From contig CP007053.1 in assembly GCA_000242935.3 (NCBI GenBank), forward strand, positions 1-64,000: a stretch of DNA of 64,000 bases, in the 5' to 3' direction. Position numbers and translations under genes: made by a program. Shown here piece by piece: positions 45,274 through 52,911 of the stretch. Numbering within the stretch: position 1 is the stretch's first letter; each line of letters opens with the position of its first letter. The notes under the pieces are model-generated. The model made no database searches, was not told the origin of the DNA, and saw only the letters and a list, made by a program, of their open reading frames with translations. The DNA comes from Opitutaceae bacterium TAV5 (GTDB lineage Bacteria > Verrucomicrobiota > Verrucomicrobiia > Opitutales > Opitutaceae).

Positions 45274-46257
45274 ATGATCACCACGCTCGACAGCCGCCAG
45301 TTGCTCGCCTTCGCCACGCTCGCGCGGCGCGGCAGCTTCACGCAGGCGGCGCGCGAGCTTTCGTTGACGCAGTCCGCCATCAGCCATGCGATCAAGGCGC
45401 TCGAGCGCGACGTCGGCACGCCGCTTTTTGATCGCGTGGGCAAAAAGGCCCGGCTCACCCAGGCAGGCGAAGGACTCGTCGTTTACACGGAGCGTATCCT
45501 GCGCGACATGACAGACGCGCGTACCAGCATCGAGGAGTTGCAGGACTGGGGCCACGGCCGGCTGCGCGTCGGCACCAGCACGACGGCCTGCCAGCTCATC
45601 CTGCCGACGGTGCTGCGCGAGTTTCGGCAAAGTTTTCCGAAGTGTCCGATCAAGATCGAGCCGGGCGACCATCCCCGGCAACTCGAACTGCTGCGGAGCA
45701 ACCAGGTGGACCTCGCCCTCACGCTGGCTCCGGCCGGCCCCGCGCCCGACCTCGAATTCCGTCCGCTCTTCCAGGACGAGTTGCGTTTCCTCGTGTCGCC
45801 TCTGCACCGCTGGGCTGCCGCGCGGCGGGCCCCGCTGGCCGAAGTGGCCGCCGAGACGCTCGTGCTTTACAACAAGGGAAGCTCCACGTTTCGGCTGATC
45901 GAGGAGTATTTCCGCGAGGAAGGCGTGGAGCCGCGCAATTTCATCGAGCTGGGCAGCATGGAGGCGATCAAGGAGATCGTGAAAACGGGACTCGGCGCCG
46001 GCGTGCTCGCTCCGTGGATCGCGCGCGAGGAGTTGCGCAGCCGTTCGCTGATCGATCTCCCGCTGGGCCGCCGCCCGCTGCGCCGTCGCTGGGGCGTGTT
46101 GTACCTGAAAGGCCGCAAACTCCCCCTCGCGGAAGAAACCTTTGCGGGCCTGTGCGAGGCCGTCACCGAGGACAGCAAATTCCGGATGAGTCCGCACGAA
46201 ACCGTTCCGGAATCATCCTCTTCGGAAGCCGAAAGCGCGACATCCCGAGAGAGGTAA
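45274..46257 (+). CDS. LysR family transcriptional regulator
   Basis: The 327-residue protein has the LysR HTH at its start (LLAFATLARRGSFTQAARE, LSLTQSAISHAIKALERDVG) and an inducer-binding domain (GRLRVGTSTTACQLILPTVL, HPRQLELLRSNQVDLALT, LGAGVLAPWIAREEL). It resembles CysB/CbbR-like LysR regulators. It is divergent from the NasS-like/FNT pair, so it likely regulates their expression. The last 40 residues are Ser/Glu-rich and probably disordered. Confidence 0.88.
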   Translation: MITTLDSRQLLAFATLARRGSFTQAARELSLTQSAISHAIKALERDVGTPLFDRVGKKARLTQAGEGLVVYTERILRDMTDARTSIEELQDWGHGRLRVGTSTTACQLILPTVLREFRQSFPKCPIKIEPGDHPRQLELLRSNQVDLALTLAPAGPAPDLEFRPLFQDELRFLVSPLHRWAAARRAPLAEVAAETLVLYNKGSSTFRLIEEYFREEGVEPRNFIELGSMEAIKEIVKTGLGAGVLAPWIAREELRSRSLIDLPLGRRPLRRRWGVLYLKGRKLPLAEETFAGLCEAVTEDSKFRMSPHETVPESSSSEAESATSRER

Positions 46258-46833
46258 ATCTTCGCGGATGGGGTAGCCGGCCCATGGAGCGATTAACGGG
46301 CATCCCGGGCCTCAAATTTTTCATCTTCAGGCGAGCCCGGTCTTGAATCTTTCTCCCGGCAAGTCAAACTCGTGCATCTCAAAGCGCTACTGCGACTTTC
46401 ATCTTCCCTCTTTGCAACTCTTACCAAGAACGAACGTCGATTACCTGATTACCTGCTCCGGCATCCGCAGTCCATGCGTCCGATGCTTCCCCCAATTTTC
46501 TCTTCTTCCTGTTACGCCCCCGGGGACGTGACGGGGCGAAGCTCGGTCAGGTTCATGTCACTCTCGACTCTTTCGACCATAGCAGGCCGCGCTGTCCGCC
46601 CGGCTCATCTGTTACCGCAGCATCCCGAGAGGATTCGCCTCAGAAAATCCGGAAGTGACCCCGACAGCCATATCCTAGTAAGGTTTTTTGAGGCAAACAT
46701 TGCCCGCCAAAAGCCCTATTTTTAAAATATCCCGCTAATAGTTAAGTACCAAGAAGTAAAACTTCCATTTTCGACAAACCGACAAAAGCCTTACTCAGTA
46801 AGGGTTAATTACATTGTCAGGCAAAATCATATC
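46258..46833. other. gene-free stretch at the edge of the cassette array
   Basis: No gene is supported in these 576 nt. Base composition changes from GC-rich to AT-rich at about 46730. The small palindrome CCTTACT-C-AGTAAGG lies near 46789-46803. GTCAGGC at 46816-46822 looks like the R' core site of an attachment site. An integrase reading frame was looked for on both strands and not found. Confidence 0.6.
46700..46728 (+). promoter_or_regulatory. candidate promoter for the cassette array
   Basis: TTGCCC (46700-46705), a 17-nt spacer and TAAAAT (46723-46728) resemble a sigma-70 promoter. It faces the array, and the first cassette gene starts at 46834. No sequence evidence shows that it is used. 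Confidence 0.3.
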
Positions 46834-47259
46834 ATGCTATTTCTCATTCCATCGTTACTAGTGATTTCAGCATTATTACTTACCACAAGAGCTTTTATAA
46901 AAAACCGCGAAACCCCAAAAACAGCAAAAGGCGCAGAGTTAGTATACCCTGAAAACTACTCTAAATGGGCGCTATCTTTCGCAACCATCCCAACACTAGT
47001 AATAATCTCACTTTACTTGATTGCCATTTGGCTATTTGAATTCGGGGCCCTTTTCCTTGTCCCAATTTCTGGAGGGCTTCTGTTGATTACTAATATGGTT
47101 TCAATATGGAATAGTTACCTAGCCCTTAGAAGCAGAAGAGAAAATATTATTTGGGCCATACTATCGATACCACTCGCAGTGACGTCCATATGCGTGGGCA
47201 TATTTGGCGTTAGAATCGGATACGAACTTTTCACAAGAGGGTTCAAATTCTATCAATAG
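46834..47259 (+). CDS. cassette 1: small membrane protein
   Basis: The 141-residue protein has four hydrophobic segments (MLFLIPSLLVISALLLTTRA, WALSFATIPTLVIISLYLIAI, ALFLVPISGGLLLITNMVSI, WAILSIPLAVTSICVGIFG). No family is recognised. Its codons are AT-rich compared with the chromosome outside the array. An attC site follows 6 nt after the stop. GTCAGGC at 46816-46822 precedes it, as expected at a cassette junction. Confidence 0.7.
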   Translation: MLFLIPSLLVISALLLTTRAFIKNRETPKTAKGAELVYPENYSKWALSFATIPTLVIISLYLIAIWLFEFGALFLVPISGGLLLITNMVSIWNSYLALRSRRENIIWAILSIPLAVTSICVGIFGVRIGYELFTRGFKFYQ

Positions 47260-47265
47260 AAAGAC

Positions 47266-47375
47266 GCCCGACAAGGCGCTAGAGCCTATGCAATTGGAGC
47301 TACGCAAGTAGCTTCGCAAAGTTTCTTTGGTTCTCGTCACCCTCCATCTCGCATGGCTCACCTTCGACGTTGACT
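47266..47375 (+). repeat. attC: attC site 1
   Basis: R'' GCCCGAC at 47266-47272 and R' GTTGACT at 47369-47375 flank a 110-nt site. It contains the lineage sequence ATCTCGCATGGCTCA. The end boxes are imperfect complements. Confidence 0.65.
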
Positions 47376-47432
47376 AAAATCCCCGAATGAGCAACTTCGG
47401 CACAAGCAGCAAAAAGGCATGTATCCATTATC

Positions 47433-47636
47433 TTGGCTAGCGCGGGGCTCTTGTTGCTGCTCTATCCACTGAGTTTAGGGCCTGTTCTTTGGCTTTGCGG
47501 AGCCAAGCCCGGCACCGGTTGGGCAGGTCTCCCCACCCCCGTTCGGGTAATATACAGACCGCTTTCAAGCATACCCATGCCTGAATTTCCAGCACGTGGC
47601 TTTGATCAGTATTTATCACTCTGTAGTCGGTCATGA
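47433..47636 (+). CDS. possible small cassette protein, TTG start
   Basis: A 67-residue reading frame starts with TTG and encodes a hydrophobic N-terminus (AGLLLLLYPLSLGPVLWLCG) and a tail with TPVRVIYRPLSS and ARGFDQYLSL, an unusual but orderly composition. There is no ATG and no recognised relative, so this is a weak call. It shares a cassette with the next gene, since no attC lies between them. Confidence 0.3.
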   Translation: MASAGLLLLLYPLSLGPVLWLCGAKPGTGWAGLPTPVRVIYRPLSSIPMPEFPARGFDQYLSLCSRS

Positions 47637-47687
47637 AAGACAAAGTGAAACCTAATAAAGTTAAAACATTCAATTCACGCCAATTCA

Positions 47688-48101
47688 ATGGAACTCCTGG
47701 CCATTATGACAGAAAGTGACTATCTCCATTTATTTGGATATGCCCTGCTCATCGCAGCATTGCATTTTATAGCAGTTCAATTCTATCGGATGACAGTTTG
47801 GAGGCGAGGCATTGCAACTGTCATAAAGATTCGGGAAAAAGCCCAACGACAGTATGGAAACGAAAGAATGCAGTTATTGTATTCTCCTACCTTGCAATTC
47901 AAGCCTGAAGATAAACCTAACCTGATTGAATTTGATGAAGAAATCTGGACTCCGGATGAAAGATTTCATATCGGCGAAAAGGTAGAAATCTTATTTAGTT
48001 CACGTTCACCAACCAGAGCATGCATTAAGGAAAATGGCACACTACGCTATCTTGGAGCATCTTTCTGTATCATATTCTCCATGATATTGCTATTGATTTA
48101 A
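47688..48101 (+). CDS. cassette 2: membrane protein, DUF3592-like
   Basis: The 137-residue protein has one N-terminal transmembrane helix (FGYALLIAALHFIAVQFY) and one at the C-terminus (GASFCIIFSMILLLI). The middle region, with YSPTLQFKPEDKPN and FHIGEKVEILFSSRSPTRACI, matches the DUF3592 pattern of a beta-rich domain between two membrane segments. The function is unknown. It is followed by attC 2 at 48136. Confidence 0.65.
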   Translation: MELLAIMTESDYLHLFGYALLIAALHFIAVQFYRMTVWRRGIATVIKIREKAQRQYGNERMQLLYSPTLQFKPEDKPNLIEFDEEIWTPDERFHIGEKVEILFSSRSPTRACIKENGTLRYLGASFCIIFSMILLLI

Positions 48102-48135
48102 TACTACAGAGAGATTGAAGTACTTAAACCGAGCC

Positions 48136-48243
48136 ACCTAACAAGGCTCTGGAGCCAATGCTATTGTCGCCAGGCAAGTAGTCGAAAAGCACCTTTGTTT
48201 TTCGTCACTCCCCATCTCGCATGGCTTACCTTGAACGTTAGGT
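48136..48243 (+). repeat. attC: attC site 2
   Basis: R'' ACCTAAC (48136-48142) followed by AAGGC, and R' GTTAGGT (48237-48243), are perfect complements. The site is 108 nt and contains CATCTCGCATGGCTTA. Confidence 0.85.
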
Positions 48244-48250
48244 AGAATTT

Positions 48251-48556
48251 ATGCTCGAAATAATCCTATTATACTTCCTCTGCAAACGCATGGGACAGAT
48301 GTTGCGGTCCAAAGGATGGTCTCGTCCTATTTGGATGCAGATCCTCGTCGTTGTTACCTGGTTAGGCTGCATGTTCATGGGAGCCCTCATCTACGGCGTA
48401 TATGTGGTTATCACGCAAGGCGAAGATGCCCTCAATGATATTGGACTGGCTGCCTATTTGCCGGCATTAATCTCGGCCGGAATTGGTGTTGGGATCATCT
48501 TCTTTATCGCCAAAATGCTACCAGCTCAAACAACATTACATGAAGAAGGCTCCTGA
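48251..48556 (+). CDS. cassette 3: small membrane protein
   Basis: The 101-residue protein has at least two transmembrane segments (IWMQILVVVTWLGCMFMGAL and PALISAGIGVGIIFFIAKML). It starts 7 nt after the attC junction and its stop codon lies inside the R'' box of the next attC. No family is recognised. Confidence 0.65.
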   Translation: MLEIILLYFLCKRMGQMLRSKGWSRPIWMQILVVVTWLGCMFMGALIYGVYVVITQGEDALNDIGLAAYLPALISAGIGVGIIFFIAKMLPAQTTLHEEGS

Positions 48557-48643
48557 CAAGGCATCAGAGCCAACGCCTATAACTGTCACACATCCTGCTG
48601 ACGCACGCTGCGCGCCACCAGCAGTCGTAACTCATCGTTGGAG
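48551..48643 (+). repeat. attC: attC site 3
   Basis: R'' TCCTGAC (48551-48557) and R' GTTGGAG (48637-48643) bound a 93-nt site. The inner sequence CACATCCTGCTGACG links it to the site at 52128, a second attC lineage. Confidence 0.6.
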
Positions 48644-48649
48644 TTAGAT

Positions 48650-49069
48650 ATGAAATTTTACATTCTTGGCATCATAGGGGCGCTCTTCTTATGTAGCTGC
48701 GCCACCACTCCCAAAGAGCAAGAGATTATGGGGCCTCTCGCATGGACAAGCAATCGAGATGAGTCTGGCGGTTATCTTGGCGAAGATCAGATTATCTCGC
48801 TAGCCTTGGGCCACATAAAAGACATATCGATTTCACATGACGAGATTCCCAAGGAAAACATCAAAATATTTTATCCAGATGTTTTGCCCCAAGATATCGA
48901 TAAGTTCCCAATGATTATGGTGATTATTCCGCTCCGGATTACACGGGGGGAAACATATGACATGGCCGAAACACGACAGATCATCATCAATAATTCCGGA
49001 AAAATCTTGATCAGCAATCCAGCGACTATGGAAATTAGAAATACGTTAAGGCATGGAGCACCATGGTAG
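48650..49069 (+). CDS. cassette 4: putative lipoprotein
   Basis: The 139-residue protein starts MKFYILGIIGALFLCSCATT, a signal with lipobox FLCSC. The mature part has no recognised fold. A short interval upstream holds the end of attC 3. The ATG at 48650 was chosen because it begins the lipoprotein signal. Confidence 0.65.
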   Translation: MKFYILGIIGALFLCSCATTPKEQEIMGPLAWTSNRDESGGYLGEDQIISLALGHIKDISISHDEIPKENIKIFYPDVLPQDIDKFPMIMVIIPLRITRGETYDMAETRQIIINNSGKILISNPATMEIRNTLRHGAPW

Positions 49070-49085
49070 CCCGAATTGCAGAACC

Positions 49086-49190
49086 GCCTAACAAGGCGAT
49101 AGAGCCAGTTACCTGCGCCGTCAAAAAAAAGAAGGAGCCCAACAAGGCGCCGGAGCCAGCCAAGGTGGCGACTCATTTTTTACGTCAGGC
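49086..49190 (+). repeat. attC: tandem attC remnants (half site plus short attC)
   Basis: R'' GCCTAAC at 49086-49092 has no R' partner before a second R'' GCCCAAC at 49137-49143, which pairs with R' GTCAGGC at 49184-49190 (54-nt site). The first half site probably remained after cassette loss or excision. Confidence 0.6.
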
Positions 49191-49195
49191 AAAAT

Positions 49196-49576
49196 ATGAA
49201 AACCTACATAATTCTTATTTTATTCGTAATCGCGGGATTAAAAGCCCATGCAACCGATCAAGTCATCCGATCCATAGGTGAATATCCCTCTCCATTGCGT
49301 ACCACGAATCTCTCAATCACCAGCGACGATCAAAACATTAAATTACTTGATCGAGTCTTACATGATCTTTCGATTTGGAAGAAAATCACAAAAGACTATC
49401 GAGTAGATATATTCTGCGGCCTATTCATGCAACGGCCAAATCGCGGTGTTAGCCTGTCAGCGGAAATCATGCATGAACTCGGTAATCGTGGCATTGAGAT
49501 TGGCTTCGATATCTACGCCCCAGAAAATAAAAGGGGGCCTAGCAAAGATGCCAGAGCCCAAGCGATTGCTGCTTAA
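49196..49576 (+). CDS. cassette 5: secreted protein
   Basis: The 126-residue protein starts with a signal peptide (MKTYIILILFVIAGLKAHAT). The mature part has no recognised family. It begins 5 nt after the attC end and its 3' end runs into attC 6, so the last dozen residues (RGPSKDARAQAIAA) are coded by attC sequence. Confidence 0.6.
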   Translation: MKTYIILILFVIAGLKAHATDQVIRSIGEYPSPLRTTNLSITSDDQNIKLLDRVLHDLSIWKKITKDYRVDIFCGLFMQRPNRGVSLSAEIMHELGNRGIEIGFDIYAPENKRGPSKDARAQAIAA

Positions 49577-49632
49577 AGCATCTCTGGTTTTCGTTGCTCC
49601 CCATCTCGCATGACTCCTCTTGAACGTTAGGC
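49537..49632 (+). repeat. attC: attC site 6
   Basis: R'' GCCTAGC (49537-49543, one change from GCCTAAC) and R' GTTAGGC (49626-49632) bound 96 nt. The site belongs to the ATCTCGCATG lineage and overlaps the end of cassette gene 5. Confidence 0.75.
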
Positions 49633-49639
49633 ACAAGAA

Positions 49640-50020
49640 ATGATAAATTGCACCAATGCTACTTTTTCGGCGCGAGGAACTCAATTCACGCCTTCAAAAA
49701 CCGGACTTCCGTTCTCCTCCTTTCATGATGTTGGCGCAATCGGTGATCGCGGAAGATACCGAGGTATTCCCATCCCATACGGTTCATCCGATTTCAATGC
49801 CCCGGCAGATGAAAAAGATAAGATAGGGTATCTCTACCGGATCGTCCGGCCACATTTGACCAAGCTAAAGGAGTTGGGTGCTGACACCTTCTCTCTCCAT
49901 ATTTCGTATTATGCAGATTCAGGAGCGCTCGGGTTCTCGGCTCAAGAGTTAAAAATGATTGCAGAGCTTGAATGTGACATGCCCATAGATCTATATATAA
50001 AAAATGAAGAAGAGGCCTAA
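49640..50020 (+). CDS. cassette 6: hypothetical cytoplasmic protein
   Basis: The 126-residue protein has no signal peptide and looks soluble. A distinct middle motif is GAIGDRGRYRGIPIPYGSSD, followed by SLHISYYADSGALGFSAQEL. The pattern suggests a conserved cassette-borne family that I cannot name. It ends inside the next attC. Confidence 0.6.
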   Translation: MINCTNATFSARGTQFTPSKTGLPFSSFHDVGAIGDRGRYRGIPIPYGSSDFNAPADEKDKIGYLYRIVRPHLTKLKELGADTFSLHISYYADSGALGFSAQELKMIAELECDMPIDLYIKNEEEA

Positions 50021-50074
50021 CAAGGCGCTTGAATCAACGTCCATAGCTGGTCCGACTCATCTTTGGCACCAGGC
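50015..50074 (+). repeat. attC: attC site 7 (short)
   Basis: R'' GCCTAAC (50015-50021) and a degenerate R' ACCAGGC (50068-50074) bound a 60-nt site. The R' lacks the GTT expected at the crossover, so the junction is altered. Confidence 0.55.
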
Positions 50075-50080
50075 AAAATC

Positions 50081-50338
50081 ATGAACATTGCATTTACATT
50101 TTTGCTATCAATTTTTGCACTCTGCTGCTGTTCTTGTAAAAATAATACATTTGGTCCGGCTGACTGGGGTGAACGACCCTATGGAGACGATACAATTTAT
50201 CCAGGGGGACGACAATATCCTGCGTTCAGTCCGGTTAGACGATCAGAGGGGTATGATGAACCATACGATCCGATTGATAACTATCACAGAAATAATTATT
50301 ACTGGAGAGCAGATAAAGATAGGGCTAAAAAGAAATAA
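50081..50338 (+). CDS. cassette 7: small lipoprotein
   Basis: The 85-residue protein has a lipoprotein signal (MNIAFTFLLSIFALCCCSCK). The mature part is rich in Tyr, Asp and Arg (DPIDNYHRNNYYWRADKDR). No family is recognised. attC 8 follows immediately. Confidence 0.6.
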   Translation: MNIAFTFLLSIFALCCCSCKNNTFGPADWGERPYGDDTIYPGGRQYPAFSPVRRSEGYDEPYDPIDNYHRNNYYWRADKDRAKKK

Positions 50339-50341
50339 AAA

Positions 50342-50449
50342 GCCTGACAAGGTGCCAGGGCCAATGCGATTGTTGCCAGGCAGGTAGTCGCAAAGGTTCA
50401 TTGGCTTCCGTCACTCTCTATCTCGCATGGTTCATCCTGGACGTTAGGA
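50342..50449 (+). repeat. attC: attC site 8
   Basis: R'' GCCTGAC (50342-50348) and R' GTTAGGA (50443-50449) bound a 108-nt site of the ATCTCGCATGG lineage. Confidence 0.8.
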
Positions 50450-50502
50450 AAATCCGGAATTTTTCCCCCTGAAGCAAAACCATCAACACCGTAGAGAAAA
50501 TT

Positions 50503-51084
50503 ATGAAATTTAATGTGATAATCTTGGGAGTACTCATATTGAGCCTTCAGTTATCTGCGGCCTCGACCTCAATCGAAACAATAAATACAGCACTCGCTCA
50601 ATTTTCTGATAAAAATCCGAAAGAAGCAGCAAGGATTAAATATAAACACGGCGAATATCTATTCATTGAGACTCATGGATTTGCTCCATCCATAGATGGA
50701 CATGGATTTCGTAAAGGTGCATATCTCCTTCTAGGGAAGTATAAAATAATCGCCTTCCCTACGTCGGATTCTCCCGCTCCTGATGAAATTACACCCTTTC
50801 GAAATGCCCGGATTTTTGCGAAAGAATTTAATACAGAGATGTTGTGCCTGCTTTTGGATTCAGGAAAAATTATTATTCACGAGATTGAAATTGAGATTAT
50901 TGAGAAAGCAGAGATATCTATTAACTATTCTTCCTATAAAGTTCCCTTTGTTTTGGAGGGAGATGCCGGGAAGACCTTTACGATTTGGGTAGAAGAGCCA
51001 AAATCGATTGAGATAAAATCCGGTAAAGTGAAGGAAATTCGTAGCACTAAAGTGGTTTCTGAAAAAATCAGGAATCGAGCCTAA
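50503..51084 (+). CDS. cassette 8: secreted protein
   Basis: The 193-residue protein has a signal peptide (MKFNVIILGVLILSLQLSAA) and a mature part rich in Lys, Glu and Ile. No family is recognised. Codon use is AT-rich. Its stop overlaps the very short attC 9. Confidence 0.6.
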   Translation: MKFNVIILGVLILSLQLSAASTSIETINTALAQFSDKNPKEAARIKYKHGEYLFIETHGFAPSIDGHGFRKGAYLLLGKYKIIAFPTSDSPAPDEITPFRNARIFAKEFNTEMLCLLLDSGKIIIHEIEIEIIEKAEISINYSSYKVPFVLEGDAGKTFTIWVEEPKSIEIKSGKVKEIRSTKVVSEKIRNRA

Positions 51085-51122
51085 CAAGGCGCTAGCGCCG
51101 CGGCCCATCCATAATGTTAAGC
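51079..51122 (+). repeat. attC: attC site 9 (minimal, 44 nt)
   Basis: R'' GCCTAAC (51079-51085) and R' GTTAAGC (51116-51122) with CTAGCGCCGCGG between them. This is among the shortest sites of the array. Confidence 0.55.
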
Positions 51123-51129
51123 CAAAACG

Positions 51130-51438
51130 ATGAAGCAACGCTCATTTGAGAAAGCTGCAGGTTGCATCGGCATAGCGCTCAGTCTGTGGCTAGTATTACC
51201 GCCGATTGTGAAAGTCGGTCCCGCCAGATTGGCGCATGCTCAAGTGATCAAGAATGCTGAATTTTCGGACACCCAGCGACAAGCTATTGATCAAGGGATG
51301 GAAGAAGGTGAAAGGTATTATTGGGAGTATGTCGTCTCCGCATATTCCGCCAAAACGATTCCGGCCATGTTGTTTGCCCTATTTAGCTCCATCTTGCTGC
51401 TCCGACGGAGTTCATTGACGACCAAAAATTCAAAATGA
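51130..51438 (+). CDS. cassette 9: small membrane protein
   Basis: The 102-residue protein has two hydrophobic helices (AAGCIGIALSLWLVLPPIV and TIPAMLFALFSSILLL) flanking a polar loop. No family is recognised. It starts 7 nt after attC 9 and is followed by attC 10. Confidence 0.6.
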   Translation: MKQRSFEKAAGCIGIALSLWLVLPPIVKVGPARLAHAQVIKNAEFSDTQRQAIDQGMEEGERYYWEYVVSAYSAKTIPAMLFALFSSILLLRRSSLTTKNSK

Positions 51439-51445
51439 AGAAGGC

Positions 51446-51552
51446 GCCTAACGAGGCGCTAGAGTCAATGCAATTGCTGCTACGCAAGAGTCGTAAAGCA
51501 CCTCTGTCTTTCGTTGTTCTCCATCTCGCATGGCTCATCTTTAACGTCAGGC
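51446..51552 (+). repeat. attC: attC site 10
   Basis: R'' GCCTAAC (51446-51452) and R' GTCAGGC (51546-51552) bound a 107-nt site of the ATCTCGCATGGCTCA lineage. The frame of the next cassette stays open backwards through it, which could mislead start choice. Confidence 0.8.
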
Positions 51553-51584
51553 AGAAACACCACATCTCTCACGATCCGATCGCT

Positions 51585-52133
51585 ATGACTACCGAATATG
51601 AAATCACCAAGGACGATTTGAAAGCATTCAATCTCTATCACAATCGTCACTCGCCAACGGCCCGTCGGCAGTATCTGTGCTCCTGGTTTGGCCCGGCGTT
51701 CATCTGGTTGTTGATATGCACTGGCCTTTGGTATCTGGCAGACCAAAAGCGCAATGCTCCTTTACAGACGTTCCTCAATTTGTTGCCGTTATTCAGCGGC
51801 GTGCCGCTCTATCTGCTCTATTTCCCGTGGGCATATCGGCGCAAACTGCAGAAGATAATCGTGGGTATGGTAAGCGAAGGGCAGAATCGAGGCTTATTCA
51901 GCCACCATCGCATCACCATCTCCCCTGAGGGTGTTATCGATGCCAGCGAGTTTGCCCAAACCTCGACAGCATGGCGTGCAGTTGAGAGAGTGGTCGCAGC
52001 AGATGAATACGCTTACATCTATATCAGTGCGTTGGCTGCCATTATCGTTCCCCGTCGGGCATTCGCTGGCCCATTAGAGTTTGAGGAATTTGTCCGCACA
52101 GCCAGAGGACACCATGAGAAAGCAGTGGCCTGA
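51585..52133 (+). CDS. cassette 10: YcxB-like membrane protein
   Basis: The 182-residue protein begins MTTEYEITKDDLKAFNLYHN. It has two transmembrane segments near residues 35-80, and its C-terminal half (ISPEGVIDASEFAQTSTAWRAVERVV, IYISALAAIIVPRRAF) matches YcxB-like proteins. The function of that family is unknown. The start at 51585 is used instead of the longer open frame through attC 10. Confidence 0.7.
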   Translation: MTTEYEITKDDLKAFNLYHNRHSPTARRQYLCSWFGPAFIWLLICTGLWYLADQKRNAPLQTFLNLLPLFSGVPLYLLYFPWAYRRKLQKIIVGMVSEGQNRGLFSHHRITISPEGVIDASEFAQTSTAWRAVERVVAADEYAYIYISALAAIIVPRRAFAGPLEFEEFVRTARGHHEKAVA

Positions 52134-52299
52134 CAAGGCGTCAGAGCCAACGTCCATATCTATCACGCATCCTGCTTTCGCTCTTTTGAAGCAGAGCTTA
52201 TCCGGGAAAGCTCAGCATCCAGAACTTCGCGCTCGAAAAAAAGAATGACACCTGATAAGAAGTGACATCCGAGGCGGTGGCCTGGCTTTAACGTCGGAC
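52128..52299 (+). repeat. attC: attC site 11 (long)
   Basis: R'' GCCTGAC (52128-52134) and R' GTCGGAC (52293-52299) bound a 172-nt site. Its inner sequence CGCATCCTGCTTTCG resembles attC 3. Confidence 0.6.
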
Positions 52300-52307
52300 A
52301 AAATATA

Positions 52308-52814
52308 ATGAAGTCAAAATATTCAATAACAAGTATTCTTTTAGCCCTGTCCCTGATACTTACGGGATGTCTCAACAAAACAAGCGTTATAAACGATCCC
52401 ACCCTGGAAAACATTTCCCTTGTAAAGCGCTTTATCGATCAAGTGGTAAATGGTGGTAACATCAATTCCGTAGATGAATTATGGACACAGGATATGCAGT
52501 GGCACAGCGCCGGCATGCCGGATGTGAAAGGCCGTGACGCCTACAAGAAGATGCTGGAGGCATCCGTTGGCGGCGCCTTTACAGATATGCATCTTGAGAT
52601 CATCGACGTAATAGCACAGAACGATAAAGTGGTGCTGTATTTTACCAATTCAGGCACCAACACGGGGGATTTTATGGGGAACAAAGCTACCGGCAAGTAT
52701 GCCAAATGGATTGGCATGGGTATTTATCGCATCGAAAATGGCAGGATAGCTGAAGCATGGTTTTCAGAAGACATACTGGGGATGTTTATGCAATTGGAAT
52801 TAATAAAGATGTAA
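52308..52814 (+). CDS. cassette 11: SnoaL-like lipoprotein
   Basis: The 168-residue protein has a lipoprotein signal (MKSKYSITSILLALSLILTG, lipobox LTGC). The mature part resembles SnoaL-like ester cyclases: VKRFIDQVVNGGNINSVDEL, AGMPDVKGRDAYKKML, HLEIIDVIAQNDKVVLYF, WIGMGIYRIENGRIAEAWFSED. This fold often binds small hydrophobic molecules or acts as a cyclase; an exported copy is less common. The substrate is unknown. Confidence 0.72.
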   Translation: MKSKYSITSILLALSLILTGCLNKTSVINDPTLENISLVKRFIDQVVNGGNINSVDELWTQDMQWHSAGMPDVKGRDAYKKMLEASVGGAFTDMHLEIIDVIAQNDKVVLYFTNSGTNTGDFMGNKATGKYAKWIGMGIYRIENGRIAEAWFSEDILGMFMQLELIKM

Positions 52815-52816
52815 AA

Positions 52817-52896
52817 ACCTGACAAGGAGATGCAGCCAACTCCGGTGACCGTCACTCATCGTGCGTGTGCACGCTATGTACCGACTACAGTTATGG
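52817..52896 (+). repeat. attC: degenerate attC site 12
   Basis: R'' ACCTGAC (52817-52823) followed by AAGGAG is clear. The R' box is not, the best candidate being GTTATGG at 52890-52896. The boundary of the next cassette is therefore uncertain. Confidence 0.4.
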
Positions 52897-52911
52897 CTCA
52901 TATATATAACA

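Noticed and set aside
46258-46833. Search for an integron integrase before the array
   Set aside because: No frame on either strand has tyrosine recombinase motifs (RHRY boxes); the short frame at 46372 is without pattern.
49086-51122. The short repeated sequences of the array as a CRISPR
   Set aside because: The repeats are separated by genes of variable length, differ in sequence, and have R''/R' boxes; no spacers or cas genes are present.
51435-51584. Extension of the YcxB-like frame upstream through attC 10
   Set aside because: The extra 50 residues translate attC sequence; the family N-terminus begins at 51585.
52861-52911. Earlier start for the truncated kinase frame
   Set aside because: The residues before MDSVVIVLNG come from the preceding attC region and do not match the kinase family N-terminus.
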